Below are positions 54,302 to 62,728 of a stretch of 64,000 nucleotides of DNA, piece by piece. The translations under genes were made by a program, and so were the position numbers. The notes under the pieces are model-generated. The model worked only from the letters and a program-made list of their open reading frames with translations. It was not told where the DNA came from and did not search any database. This stretch comes from Ornithobacterium rhinotracheale (lineage in GTDB: Bacteria > Bacteroidota > Bacteroidia > Flavobacteriales > Weeksellaceae), in the NCBI RefSeq assembly GCF_022832975.1, contig NZ_CP094846.1, positions 496,001-560,000 of the forward strand. Direction: 5' to 3'. The number at the start of each line of letters is the position of its first letter. Positions within the stretch are counted from its first letter, which is position 1.

Positions 54302-55425
54302 TTAAAATAATTTTTAAGGGTTGTTGTTATATATTCTAATTGCTCCTCGCTAAGTTCTGTGTGCATTGGCAGAGAGATTACTTCGTCAATAAGTTCCATA
54401 GTCACAGGGAAAGCCTCATCGGAATACTCGCCATGGTCATATGCCTTTTGCTGGTGAAGCGGCACAGGATAGTAAATCATTGCAGGAATGTCGTGCTCTG
54501 CCAAATATTTTTGTAGTGCGTCGCGATCTGCATTCAAAATTCTCAAAGTATATTGATGGAAAACATGCGTGCTTTTTGGATCGCGTTGAGGGGTTATAAT
54601 ATTTGGATGATGGGCAAAAGCCTTGTCGTAATAATCAGCAGCCGCATTTCTCGCCGAATTGTAATGATCCAGATGAGGTAATTTTAATCTTAAAATCGCT
54701 GCCTGTATGCTGTCTAAACGAGAGTTTACGCCCACCTCGTCATGATAATACCTTTTGTACATTCCGTGGTTTACAATGCCGCGCAGTTTGTGAGCTAAAT
54801 TATCATCATTAGTGAAAATGGCACCGCCATCTCCATAGCAACCTAAGTTTTTAGACGGGAAGAAAGAGGTGCAGCCCATATGTCCTATGGTTCCCGCTTT
54901 TTTGCTCGTTCCGTTTGAGTAGCGAAACTCAGCGCCAAGTGCCTGTGCGGTATCTTCAATTACATAAAGGTTATGCTTCTCGGCAATATCCATAATTTCC
55001 TCCATATTGGCACATTGCCCAAAAAGGTGCACTGGGATAATTGCTTTAGTTTTAGGCGTAATGGCTTTTTCTAGAGCATCGACATTGATGTTGAAAGTAT
55101 CTTTGTCTACATCCACCAAAACAGATTTTAATTTTAATAAATCTACCACCTCTACGGTAGCCGCAAAAGTGAAATCCGCAGTAATGACTTCGTCACCTTC
55201 CTTAAGACCAAGAGCCATAAGCGCAACTTGTAGAGCATCGGTTCCGTTGGCGCAAGGCACCACATGTTTTACACCAAGGTACTCCTCTAAATCTTGTTGA
55301 AAAGCCTTAACTTCTGGGCCGTTGATGTAGGCCGAAGATTCAACTACTTCAATAATTTTTTTATCGAGCTCTGGTTTAATTTTGTGATATTGCGAAACCA
55401 GATCTACCATTTGTATTTTTTGCAT
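54298..55425 (-). CDS. DegT/DnrJ/EryC1/StrS family sugar aminotransferase
   Basis: This is a PLP-dependent transaminase for nucleotide-sugar synthesis. The 375 residues show ANGTDALQVALMALG for cofactor phosphate, VIEDTAQALGAEF, SFFPSKNLGCYGDGG with the PLP-binding Lys, and NSRLDSIQAAIL. The ATG at 55425 is preferred to a TTG 24 bp upstream. It is coupled to galE, so the pair may build an amino sugar for the envelope. The exact substrate is unknown. Confidence 0.92.
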   Translation of the reverse strand: MQKIQMVDLVSQYHKIKPELDKKIIEVVESSAYINGPEVKAFQQDLEEYLGVKHVVPCANGTDALQVALMALGLKEGDEVITADFTFAATVEVVDLLKLKSVLVDVDKDTFNINVDALEKAITPKTKAIIPVHLFGQCANMEEIMDIAEKHNLYVIEDTAQALGAEFRYSNGTSKKAGTIGHMGCTSFFPSKNLGCYGDGGAIFTNDDNLAHKLRGIVNHGMYKRYYHDEVGVNSRLDSIQAAILRLKLPHLDHYNSARNAAADYYDKAFAHHPNIITPQRDPKSTHVFHQYTLRILNADRDALQKYLAEHDIPAMIYYPVPLHQQKAYDHGEYSDEAFPVTMELIDEVISLPMHTELSEEQLEYITTTLKNYFK

Positions 55426-55589
55426 AATTATGTGATAATCTCTATTCAATGGGTAAAATTACTTAAAAATCATTAGATGATGAAATTATATAGGATGAAA
55501 AATGTTAGTATTTTTTCTCAGTGTTGAAAGTCTATTAAAAACGCCCAAATTTGTATTTTGATTTTAAACACAATTAAAGAATAAAAAGT

Positions 55590-55597
55590 TACCTTTG
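55590..55597 (+). promoter_or_regulatory. -7 box (TACCTTTG) of kdtA
   Basis: It matches TAnnTTTG and ends 4 nt before the kdtA ATG at 55602, implying a leaderless transcript. Confidence 0.55.
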
Positions 55598-55601
55598 TCT
55601 C

Positions 55602-56840
55602 ATGCAAAAAATCTATACACTCGGCATCAAAGCAATGTCGCTCGGCATGAAAATAGCTTCGCGATTTAACGAAAAAGCGCAAAAAGCCATCGCAGGGAGA
55701 GAAAATGTTTGGGAATATTTGAACCAAAAAATCACTCCAAACGATGATTGGGTGTGGGTGCATTGCAGTTCACTCGGTGAGTTTGAGCAGGGGCGTCCCG
55801 TGATAGAGGCGATTAAAGAAAAATACCCTAAAGTGAAAATTGCCGTTTCGTTTTTTTCGCCATCAGGTTACGAGGTGCGAAAAAACTATGCAGAAGCCGA
55901 TGCTGTGTTTTATTTGCCCTTTGATACGCCCGAAAATGCCGAGAAATTAATTAAAATTCTAAAACCGAAACTTTGGGTATTGGTAAAATACGATTATTGG
56001 TACAATTTCTTGGACGAATATAAAAAAGCAGGCGTTCCGATAATTGTGGTTTCGGCCATTTTTAGAGAAAATCAATCTTATTTTAAGTCGTATGGAAAGT
56101 TTTTTGCCCAAAAATTAAAAACCGATTTAGCCCATTTTTTTGTTCAAAATCAAGAATCGGTGGATTTGTTGTCTCAAATTGGTATTTCAAATGCAAGTGC
56201 GGTGGGAGATACGCGATTTGACCGAGTGAAAAAAGTGGCAGACCAAGCCGAAAGATTGCCTTGGGTGGAAACTTTTAAGCAAGATAAAAAACTTTTCGTG
56301 GTAGGTAGTTCATGGAAAGAGGACGAAGATTTTTGGGTGAAATGGATGAACGAAGAATGTCCGCACGATTGGAAAATCATCATTGCTCCACACGAAATGA
56401 CCGAAAATTCGATTTTAGCCTTAAAAGAAAGGTTTAATGACGAGGTGGCGACTTACCAAAAACAAGAAAATTTAGCACAAGCTAAAATTTTAATAGTCGA
56501 TGCGATTGGATTTTTAAGCAAAATTTACGCCTATGCAGACATTGCTTACGTAGGCGGAGGGTTTAATAAAAGTGGCGTGCACAATACGCTGGAGCCTGCC
56601 GTGTTTGGTGTGCCTGTCGTGATTGGGCAGAATTATGCTAAATTTCAAGAAGTGAAAGATTTAATGTCGGAAGGGGCACTCTTTTCGGTGAGCGATTATA
56701 CGCAATTTCAAAAAATCATCAAAAAATTGATTTCTGAAGATTTAGCGATTTATAAAGATAAAACCCAAGCAGTGTTTAATAGAAATCTCGGTGCAACCCA
56801 GAGAATCATGCAGTGGATTGAGGAAAACCGCGTAATATAG
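55602..56840 (+). CDS. waaA: 3-deoxy-D-manno-octulosonic acid transferase
   Basis: It adds KDO to lipid IVA in lipopolysaccharide core assembly (GT30 family). The 412 residues have an N-terminal anchor-like helix, CSSLGEFEQGRPVIE with the catalytic Glu, the WVLVKYDYWYNF segment and a C-terminal AYVGGGFNKSGVHNTLEPAVFGVPV nucleotide-sugar-binding region. It matches the kdsC-type phosphatase found at 6534. Confidence 0.94.
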   Translation: MQKIYTLGIKAMSLGMKIASRFNEKAQKAIAGRENVWEYLNQKITPNDDWVWVHCSSLGEFEQGRPVIEAIKEKYPKVKIAVSFFSPSGYEVRKNYAEADAVFYLPFDTPENAEKLIKILKPKLWVLVKYDYWYNFLDEYKKAGVPIIVVSAIFRENQSYFKSYGKFFAQKLKTDLAHFFVQNQESVDLLSQIGISNASAVGDTRFDRVKKVADQAERLPWVETFKQDKKLFVVGSSWKEDEDFWVKWMNEECPHDWKIIIAPHEMTENSILALKERFNDEVATYQKQENLAQAKILIVDAIGFLSKIYAYADIAYVGGGFNKSGVHNTLEPAVFGVPVVIGQNYAKFQEVKDLMSEGALFSVSDYTQFQKIIKKLISEDLAIYKDKTQAVFNRNLGATQRIMQWIEENRVI

Positions 56841-56851
56841 ATTTTTTAAAT

Positions 56852-56884
56852 AAAAAAAAGAGCTAAACAAAATTGTTTAGCTCC
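56852..56884 (-). terminator. Terminator for tRNA-Leu (minus strand)
   Basis: Perfect 11-bp arms GAGCTAAACAA and TTGTTTAGCTC are followed on the minus strand by a run of eight T. It lies just downstream of tRNA-Leu and may also end waaA transcripts from the other side. Confidence 0.85.
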
Positions 56885-56890
56885 TTTAAG

Positions 56891-56972
56891 TGCGGATGAA
56901 GGGACTCGAACCCCCACACCTCGCGGCACTAGATCCTAAGTCTAGCGTGTCTACCAATTCCACCACATCCGC
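56891..56972 (-). tRNA. tRNA-Leu (anticodon UAG)
   Basis: The 82-nt cloverleaf has a 7-bp acceptor stem (GCGGATG with CATCCGC), a discriminator A, an anticodon loop CTTAGGA with anticodon TAG, a short variable arm typical of class II leucine tRNAs, and a T-loop GTTCGAGTC. CCA is not encoded. A consensus promoter lies upstream and a terminator downstream. Confidence 0.95.
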
Positions 56973-56985
56973 TTAATTGAGAGTG

Positions 56986-57016
56986 CAAATATACGCTTTT
57001 TTTTAATAGTGACAAA
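56986..57016 (-). promoter_or_regulatory. Promoter of tRNA-Leu (TTTG-N19-TATATTTG)
   Basis: Read on the minus strand, TTTG (57016-57013) and TATATTTG (56993-56986) are separated by 19 nt, a textbook Bacteroidota promoter. The tRNA 5' end is 13 nt beyond the -7 box. Confidence 0.85.
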
Positions 57017-57139
57017 TTTTTATGAAAAAAATAGTTTTGCCTAAATCTAGCTTAGGTAAAAGGCTCTAAATGTGTGATTTTATGTATTATTTGTATTTTA
57101 TTTATGAAAAAAGGCTCTTAAATAAAATATTTAATTCTA

Positions 57140-57147
57140 TATATTTG
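57140..57147 (+). promoter_or_regulatory. -7 box (TATATTTG) of the DUF3127 gene
   Basis: It is an exact consensus match, 21 nt upstream of the ATG at 57169. No -33 TTTG is seen at the usual distance. Confidence 0.55.
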
Positions 57148-57168
57148 CGTTCAAATAAAGTATAATAA

Positions 57169-57576
57169 ATGGATGTAATGGAAGTTATAGGTAAAATTAA
57201 AAAAATTCAGGAGCCACAAACATTCAGTAGTGGGTTTACTAAACAAGAATTGATCTTGACAACACAAGAGCAGTATCCCCAAACACTTGCTATTGAATTT
57301 TTGCAAGATAAAGTGACCTTGCTTGCTAATTATAAGGAGGGTGATGAAGTGAAGATTTCAATTAACTTGAGAGGTAGAGAGTGGGTGAATCCTGAGGGGG
57401 TGACAAAATACTTTAACTCTATTACTGGTTGGAGAATAGAGCCATTATTGGCGGCTCAACCGCAAGCGGTGAGTCCAGCGCCAGCAGCAGCACCTGCTCC
57501 TCCATCGGCTGAGTCTTTCAATCAGGATTTCAACGACTTAAGTGGTGGAGATGAGGCGGATGATTTGCCTTTTTAA
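57169..57576 (+). CDS. DUF3127 protein with an SSB-like acidic C-terminus
   Basis: The 135-residue protein has an OB-like DUF3127 domain (residues about 1-95) with FTKQELILTTQEQYPQTLAIEF and GDEVKISINLRGREW, then a flexible Pro/Ala-rich linker. The acidic end DDLPF closely resembles the protein-interaction tip of single-stranded DNA-binding proteins (DDDIPF). It may bind nucleic acid and recruit repair or replication partners; this is inference. It is monocistronic with its own promoter. Confidence 0.85.
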   Translation: MDVMEVIGKIKKIQEPQTFSSGFTKQELILTTQEQYPQTLAIEFLQDKVTLLANYKEGDEVKISINLRGREWVNPEGVTKYFNSITGWRIEPLLAAQPQAVSPAPAAAPAPPSAESFNQDFNDLSGGDEADDLPF

Positions 57577-57597
57577 CATAAATAAATATAACAAAAT

Positions 57598-57617
57598 TAT
57601 GCTTAGGCATATTTTTT
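57598..57617 (+). terminator. Weak candidate terminator after DUF3127
   Basis: A short stem TATGC/GCATA with a 4-nt loop is followed by six T. The stem is only 5 bp. Confidence 0.4.
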
Positions 57618-57661
57618 GCAACAAAAAAATAAATAAGATAAAAATTTAAATTTTAACTAGA

Positions 57662-59866
57662 ATGAAAAAAACAATTATTTGTTCTGCTTTGGCATTTCTC
57701 GGAATCCAAGCAAATGCGCAAGTTGAGGATGTAAGTGTAACGCTTTCTCCAATCGCAAGCTATAACTGGTTCGATAACAATTCAGCTATTAAAGATGGAT
57801 TGATGATTGGAGGTAGAGTAGGGTTTGGCTTTGGTGAATATTTCGAGCTAAGAGCACTTTATGAAAAATCTGTAGACGTAAAATCTCAAATTGATGAGTT
57901 AGATATTCAAGGTAAAGATTGGGATAAGTTTAAAGAAAAATTCGAGGCTAGAGACGTAGATGTTGAGAGAATTGGAGGGGAAATGAAAGCAAATATCCCT
58001 ACAGGTGGTTCTTTGGCTCCATATGTTACTTTAGGTTCTGGTGTTCAAAAACTTAAACATGATGGATTGAAAGACGAGCAAATTTACTTAAGCTTAGGTT
58101 TAGGTACTAAAATTAACTTGAGTGATCGCGTTGTGTTGAACTTAGAAGGTAAAAACACTGCATATAACTTAAATAAAACTAATGTACTTTTCAGACCTGC
58201 TGATGCTTCTGAGTTTGAAAGTTTAATCAAAGATTCTAAAGACGATAGAATGTACAACTGGTCTGTATTGGCTGGTTTGCAATTTTATTTAGGAGGTAGA
58301 GAGCCTGGAACTCTTACTGAATTAGATAGAGCTTATTTGAGAAAATTCTCTGGAGGTTTGAGCGGATTTAAATTCGTGATCGAGCCAGGAGTTGCTCAAA
58401 TTAAATTCAACGATGATTTAAACTTTAAAGATACTTACTTAGTAGGGGGTACTGCAGGATTTGATTTCAATCAATTTGTTGGTTTAAGAGGTTTCTATTA
58501 TCAAGCAACCAAAAACGAAGAATTTAAACAATTCGATGATTTGGCAATGTATGGTGCTGATATCGTTGCTAGATTGAATGTAGCAAGAGGATTAACACCT
58601 TATATTACATTAGGTGGAGGTTACTTGAATGCTTATTCTAGCTACGAAGGCGAAAGACCATCTTTAGTAGATCCAAGTAGCTACTTCGTTAAAGGAGGTT
58701 TAGGTTTGAATGTGCCAATTGGAACTTATTTAGACGTTTTTGGAGCAGCTAACTTGCTTTACACAACAAATGTGAACGATGCTGAGGATTTAAAAGAAAT
58801 CCAAAGACCAAGCGAGCTTAAACAAAGCCAAATGTATAATGTTGGTTTAAGATTTAAATTAGGAGCTCCAGCAAATGAAGATGCTGTTTTAGAAAGAAAA
58901 TTAAACTCAGATAAGCAAGTTTACAAAGATAGAATTTCTGAACTTGAAGCTGAATTACAAAGAGCTTACAAAGAAAATGATTCAGACAAAGCTGTTCGTG
59001 TAATTAAAGAAAAACAAGAATTAGAGAAAGGTTACCAAAACGGAGATAGAGTAGTTCTTACTCCAAAAGAGTTAGAAGAATTAGTTTCTAAAACAATTGA
59101 TGAAGTAAACGAAGAGTATACAAATCAAAAATCTAGAAAAGAATCTGGTGATGTAAATCAAAGAATCGATAGATTAGAAAGATTGTTGTTAGAAGTAAAT
59201 AGAAACGATTACAATAACTACCAAGGAGGTAACTTGCAAAATAATGCAACACAAGAAATTTTAAATGAACTTAGAGATCTAAATAGCAAAGTAGATAGAA
59301 ATTCAGATAAGATTTCTATGCTAGCTGGAACTGGAACAGATGACAATACAGTTGTAGTTGCTCCATCTCAACCAGCTACTGTAGCACCTGCAGGTCAAGC
59401 TCAAGTAGTTCAAGGGCAAACTACTACTCCACAAGTTGTTACAAACGAAGAAGGTGAAACAGGTGTTGTGAAATCTATGTTCGTTAATGAGGGGATTTCT
59501 ATTGATTTAGCTCCTATTTTTGGAGGTGGAACATCTGGTGCTATAGGAATTAGAGGACACTATGGATTCACTAATTCAAACTGGGAAATTCAACCAAACC
59601 TTTATGTAGGTGTTGCTGGAAAAGGTTCTTTCGGGGCAAATGCAAATGCAATCTACAAATTTAATATAGATAGAGGATTTATCGTTCAACCTTACTTAGG
59701 TGCTGGTTTAGGTTACAACAAGTTAGATGATAAATCTAAGTTTGGTGCAAACTTAGTAGTTGGAACTTCATTCAATGTATTAGATGGTAAATTATATGTT
59801 GATTACACCGCGTTGAACCTTGCAGACTTTAACAAAGTTTCTATAGGTTATAAATTCGGACTATAA
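57662..59866 (+). CDS. Large outer-membrane beta-barrel protein with internal coiled coil
   Basis: The 734-residue protein has a signal peptide (GIQANAQ), an N-terminal region of repeated barrel-like strands (residues about 20-415, with two internally similar halves), a coiled-coil/linker segment (about 415-620) including ERKLNSDKQVYKDRISELEAEL, and a C-terminal small barrel ending VSIGYKFGL. It is 28 bp upstream of an OmpA-family gene. It is probably an abundant structural outer-membrane protein; no specific function is recognised. Confidence 0.78.
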   Translation: MKKTIICSALAFLGIQANAQVEDVSVTLSPIASYNWFDNNSAIKDGLMIGGRVGFGFGEYFELRALYEKSVDVKSQIDELDIQGKDWDKFKEKFEARDVDVERIGGEMKANIPTGGSLAPYVTLGSGVQKLKHDGLKDEQIYLSLGLGTKINLSDRVVLNLEGKNTAYNLNKTNVLFRPADASEFESLIKDSKDDRMYNWSVLAGLQFYLGGREPGTLTELDRAYLRKFSGGLSGFKFVIEPGVAQIKFNDDLNFKDTYLVGGTAGFDFNQFVGLRGFYYQATKNEEFKQFDDLAMYGADIVARLNVARGLTPYITLGGGYLNAYSSYEGERPSLVDPSSYFVKGGLGLNVPIGTYLDVFGAANLLYTTNVNDAEDLKEIQRPSELKQSQMYNVGLRFKLGAPANEDAVLERKLNSDKQVYKDRISELEAELQRAYKENDSDKAVRVIKEKQELEKGYQNGDRVVLTPKELEELVSKTIDEVNEEYTNQKSRKESGDVNQRIDRLERLLLEVNRNDYNNYQGGNLQNNATQEILNELRDLNSKVDRNSDKISMLAGTGTDDNTVVVAPSQPATVAPAGQAQVVQGQTTTPQVVTNEEGETGVVKSMFVNEGISIDLAPIFGGGTSGAIGIRGHYGFTNSNWEIQPNLYVGVAGKGSFGANANAIYKFNIDRGFIVQPYLGAGLGYNKLDDKSKFGANLVVGTSFNVLDGKLYVDYTALNLADFNKVSIGYKFGL

Positions 59867-59894
59867 TCAATAAACATCATTTAAACAAAACATT

Positions 59895-60719
59895 ATGAAT
59901 AAATATAAAGTTTTAGGTCTTAGCTTTTTGCTGGCAATTGGCTTTACAGGTAATGCTCAACAAAACAAAAAGAGCAAATATAAGGATACTGAGAGCCAAA
60001 TTGTGATGTCTAAAGATGAGCTTAAATCTTTCTTGAAAATGGTTGCGGAGAAAAGATTAGAACAACTTAAAAAACAAGATGTTGATTCTTTAAACTACTA
60101 TGCAGTAGCTCCAATGCCACGCAGAGCGCAAAAATCTTGCGGTTCTTGCCAAAAGAATGATTTAGCTAGTCAAGTGCAAAAAGTTAATGATAGATTAGAT
60201 AATCTTATGCTAGCCCTAATTGGCAAAGGAGGAGCGTCTAATGTAGTAGTGCCAGGACAAGGAACTTCTTACTTAGATAATGGGACATCATCTCAAATCT
60301 CAGCTTTAGAACAAAGATTGGATTCGCTTAAAAGCTTACAAAATTCATCTTACATTTCTCCTGAGCGCCGTTCAGCATTAGAGGAACTTCTTGCAAAATA
60401 TAAAAACTTTAAAAGACAAGTTTTCTTTGCAAACGATTCTTATGCCGTTTCTAGTGATGATATTGCATACATTAATGATGTAGCTAAAGTGCTTAAACAA
60501 AACCCTGAACTTTCTGTAATGTTAGAAGGTTACGCTAGTAATGTTGGAAGCGCGGAATACAATAATCAACTTTCTATGAAACGTGCAGAAGCTATTAAAA
60601 AGGCTTTAGCCGATAGAGGGATATCTAGAGATAGATTATACTCAGCTTTCTTTGGAATCGATAAAAATGTTCCAGCTGCAAAAGCTAGAAGAGTAGATAT
60701 GACAGTTGTGATTAAATAA
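59895..60719 (+). CDS. OmpA-family peptidoglycan-binding protein
   Basis: The 274-residue protein has a signal peptide (GFTGNAQ), a central linker with coiled-coil character and a CGSCQ pair, and a C-terminal OmpA domain. That domain has YAVSSDDIAYINDVAKVLKQ, VMLEGYASNVGSAEYNNQLS and RAEAIKKAL, carrying the Asp/Arg-type contacts for diaminopimelate. It probably anchors the outer membrane to the wall together with the barrel protein upstream. A terminator follows. Confidence 0.88.
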   Translation: MNKYKVLGLSFLLAIGFTGNAQQNKKSKYKDTESQIVMSKDELKSFLKMVAEKRLEQLKKQDVDSLNYYAVAPMPRRAQKSCGSCQKNDLASQVQKVNDRLDNLMLALIGKGGASNVVVPGQGTSYLDNGTSSQISALEQRLDSLKSLQNSSYISPERRSALEELLAKYKNFKRQVFFANDSYAVSSDDIAYINDVAKVLKQNPELSVMLEGYASNVGSAEYNNQLSMKRAEAIKKALADRGISRDRLYSAFFGIDKNVPAAKARRVDMTVVIK

Positions 60720-60739
60720 TTTAATTCAACTTTAAATTT

Positions 60740-60776
60740 AAGCTCTCTTTACCATTGGTAGAGAGAGCTTTTTTTA
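60740..60776 (+). terminator. Terminator after the OmpA-family gene
   Basis: Arms AAGCTCTCT and AGAGAGCTT with an interior loop are followed by a run of T. It sits only 13 bp before the aat start. Confidence 0.88.
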
Positions 60777-60785
60777 TTATCTTTG
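60755..60785 (+). promoter_or_regulatory. Promoter of aat (TTG-N20-TATCTTTG)
   Basis: The -33 TTG at 60755 and the -7 TATCTTTG at 60778-60785 overlap the preceding terminator. The ATG at 60789 is 3 nt beyond the box, so the message would be leaderless. Confidence 0.6.
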
Positions 60786-60788
60786 GGT

Positions 60789-61421
60789 ATGTTGTTTTTA
60801 GAACGAAATCAGCCTTTTCCGCCTGCAGAGATGGCAGATAGCGATGGAATCTTAGCTTTCAGTATGTCGCTGGAGCTTCCTCGCCTCATTACGGCGTATC
60901 ATCTTGGCATTTTTCCTTGGTACAATCAAGGAGAGCCCGTGATTTGGTGGTGTCCAGATCCGCGAATGGTGCTTTTTCCTAATGAGTTGAAGACAAGTAA
61001 AAGCATGAAAAAAGTATTTCGCGATGAAACTTTTACTTTTACGATAAATAAAGATTTTCTAGGAGTAATGAAAAATTGCCAAAAGATTTATCGCGAAGGA
61101 CAGGACGGAACTTGGATTACGCAAGAAATCATAGAAAATTATGTAAAAATGCATAATCTTGGTTTAGCTCACAGTGTTGAGGTTTGGAGCCAAGAGGGAG
61201 AACTTGTAGGAGGATTGTATGGCGTAAAAATCAATCGAGTATTTTGTGGCGAAAGTATGTTTGCCAAGGAAAGTAATGCTTCTAAGGCAGGTTTTATCTG
61301 GTTCGTTCAAAAAATGAAAGAACATTTAGATTTAATAGATTGTCAAGTTTATACAAAGCATTTAGCCTCACTTGGCGCACGATTAATCCCAAGAAAAGAG
61401 TTTTTGAAATATTTAGATTAA
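60789..61421 (+). CDS. aat: Leucyl/phenylalanyl-tRNA--protein transferase
   Basis: It transfers Leu or Phe from tRNA to the N-terminus of Arg/Lys-starting proteins, marking them for ClpS/ClpAP. The 210 residues contain AYHLGIFPWYNQGEPVIWWCPDPR, TWITQEIIENYVKMH, GGLYGVKINRVFCGESMFAK and a C-terminal HLASLGARLIPR. The ATG at 60789 gives a normal start; a TTG 6 bp earlier lies in the promoter box. It converges with purN, overlapping by 4 bp. Confidence 0.94.
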   Translation: MLFLERNQPFPPAEMADSDGILAFSMSLELPRLITAYHLGIFPWYNQGEPVIWWCPDPRMVLFPNELKTSKSMKKVFRDETFTFTINKDFLGVMKNCQKIYREGQDGTWITQEIIENYVKMHNLGLAHSVEVWSQEGELVGGLYGVKINRVFCGESMFAKESNASKAGFIWFVQKMKEHLDLIDCQVYTKHLASLGARLIPRKEFLKYLD

Positions 61422-61987
61422 TATTTTTTAGACAATTTATCGATGACAGAAATTAGTAGAGGTTTTTCAATTTCTGCAATTTTTCCTGCAACAAAAGCCA
61501 CATCGCTACCTGCTGGAATGTCAAAACGCATTTGAGCAATTACCTCGCCCTCATCAATTTCGGCCGTTACATAATGCACACTTGCGCCACTTTCTGTTTC
61601 GCCGGCAGCAATCACAGCCTTGTGCACATGCATTCCGTGCATGCCTTTTCCGCCAAATTTTGGTAATAGGGAAGGGTGAAGATTAATGATTTTTTTATCC
61701 CATTTTTGGCAAAAATTTTTATTTAAAATAGAAAGAAATCCTGCTAAAACGATTAAATCCACGCTGTTTTCTTTGCAAATCTCATCTATGGCTTGGTTGA
61801 TGTCTTCCTCTTTTTTATCAACAAACCAAGTAGGGATTTCTGCTTCTAGCGCGCGCTCCATGGCATAGCAATTTCTATCAGCAATCACGCAGGCGATTTC
61901 CACATCGGTAAGCCTTTCTTGCTGAACAGCGTCGATGATTGCTTGCAAATTACTTCCACTTCCAGAAACTAAAACGGCGATTTTCAT
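61418..61987 (-). CDS. purN: Phosphoribosylglycinamide formyltransferase
   Basis: It formylates GAR using 10-formyltetrahydrofolate in purine synthesis. The 189 residues have GSGSNLQAIIDA at the N-terminus, the NLHPSLLPKFGGKGMHG segment with catalytic Asn/His, and TESGASVHYVTAEIDEGEVI. It is convergent with aat. Confidence 0.95.
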   Translation of the reverse strand: MKIAVLVSGSGSNLQAIIDAVQQERLTDVEIACVIADRNCYAMERALEAEIPTWFVDKKEEDINQAIDEICKENSVDLIVLAGFLSILNKNFCQKWDKKIINLHPSLLPKFGGKGMHGMHVHKAVIAAGETESGASVHYVTAEIDEGEVIAQMRFDIPAGSDVAFVAGKIAEIEKPLLISVIDKLSKKY

Positions 61988-62086
61988 AGGATTTAAAATT
62001 TTTGCTAAGTTAAAAATATCAATTTATTTAAAGAAATAAATAATATTTTATTTAAGTTTGAAAACTAAAAATAGATTAAGAGAATT

Positions 62087-62641
62087 TTGAGTGCAGAAAA
62101 TATAATTTTAGGAATAGACCCAGGAACCAATGTCATGGGATTTGGATTGATTGTAAGCCAAGGCAATCGCATGAAACTAATTATGATAGATGAATTATTG
62201 CTAAATAAATTAGACAGCCACGCCCTTAGGCTGAAAAAGATTTTTGAAAAAACACTTGCGCTCATCGATGAATATCATCCAGACGAAATTTCAATTGAAG
62301 CGCCCTTTTTTGGGAAAAATGTGCAATCTATGCTTAAACTCGGGAGGGCGCAGGGCGTAGCAATGGCGGCTGGATTATATCGCGAAATCCCTATTACAGA
62401 ATATTCGCCCAAGAAAATAAAAATGGCAATCACAGGAAACGGAAACGCAAGTAAGGAGCAGGTTGCGGGAATGCTCAAAAATCTTTTGGGCTTAAAGGAA
62501 ATTCCTAAAAGGCTAGACGCTACCGATGGGCTAGCGGCAGCGGTGTGCCATCATTTCAATCGAGGAAAGGGCGACGAGGTGAAATCGTATTCTGGCTGGG
62601 GTGCGTATATAAAACACAATCCCGATAAACTCAAAGGTTAA
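62087..62641 (+). CDS. ruvC: Crossover junction endodeoxyribonuclease RuvC
   Basis: It resolves Holliday junctions with RuvAB. The 184 residues show [14 protein letters not shown] with the first catalytic Asp, [11 protein letters not shown] with Glu, and [16 protein letters not shown] with the final acidic pair. The start appears to be TTG at 62087 because no in-frame ATG precedes the first catalytic strand. It diverges from purN. Confidence 0.93.
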   Translation: MSAENIILGIDPGTNVMGFGLIVSQGNRMKLIMIDELLLNKLDSHALRLKKIFEKTLALIDEYHPDEISIEAPFFGKNVQSMLKLGRAQGVAMAAGLYREIPITEYSPKKIKMAITGNGNASKEQVAGMLKNLLGLKEIPKRLDATDGLAAAVCHHFNRGKGDEVKSYSGWGAYIKHNPDKLKG

Positions 62642-62689
62642 GCTAAATGACATTGGTTGTGTTTATTAGGTTAAAAAAATAAAAATTCG

Positions 62690-62697
62690 TATTTTTG
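62690..62697 (+). promoter_or_regulatory. -7 box (TATTTTTG) of nhaA
   Basis: It matches TAnnTTTG, 31 nt upstream of the nhaA ATG at 62729. Confidence 0.45.
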
Positions 62698-62728
62698 TAA
62701 AAATCAAGTTTTTGGTAAAAATACATAT

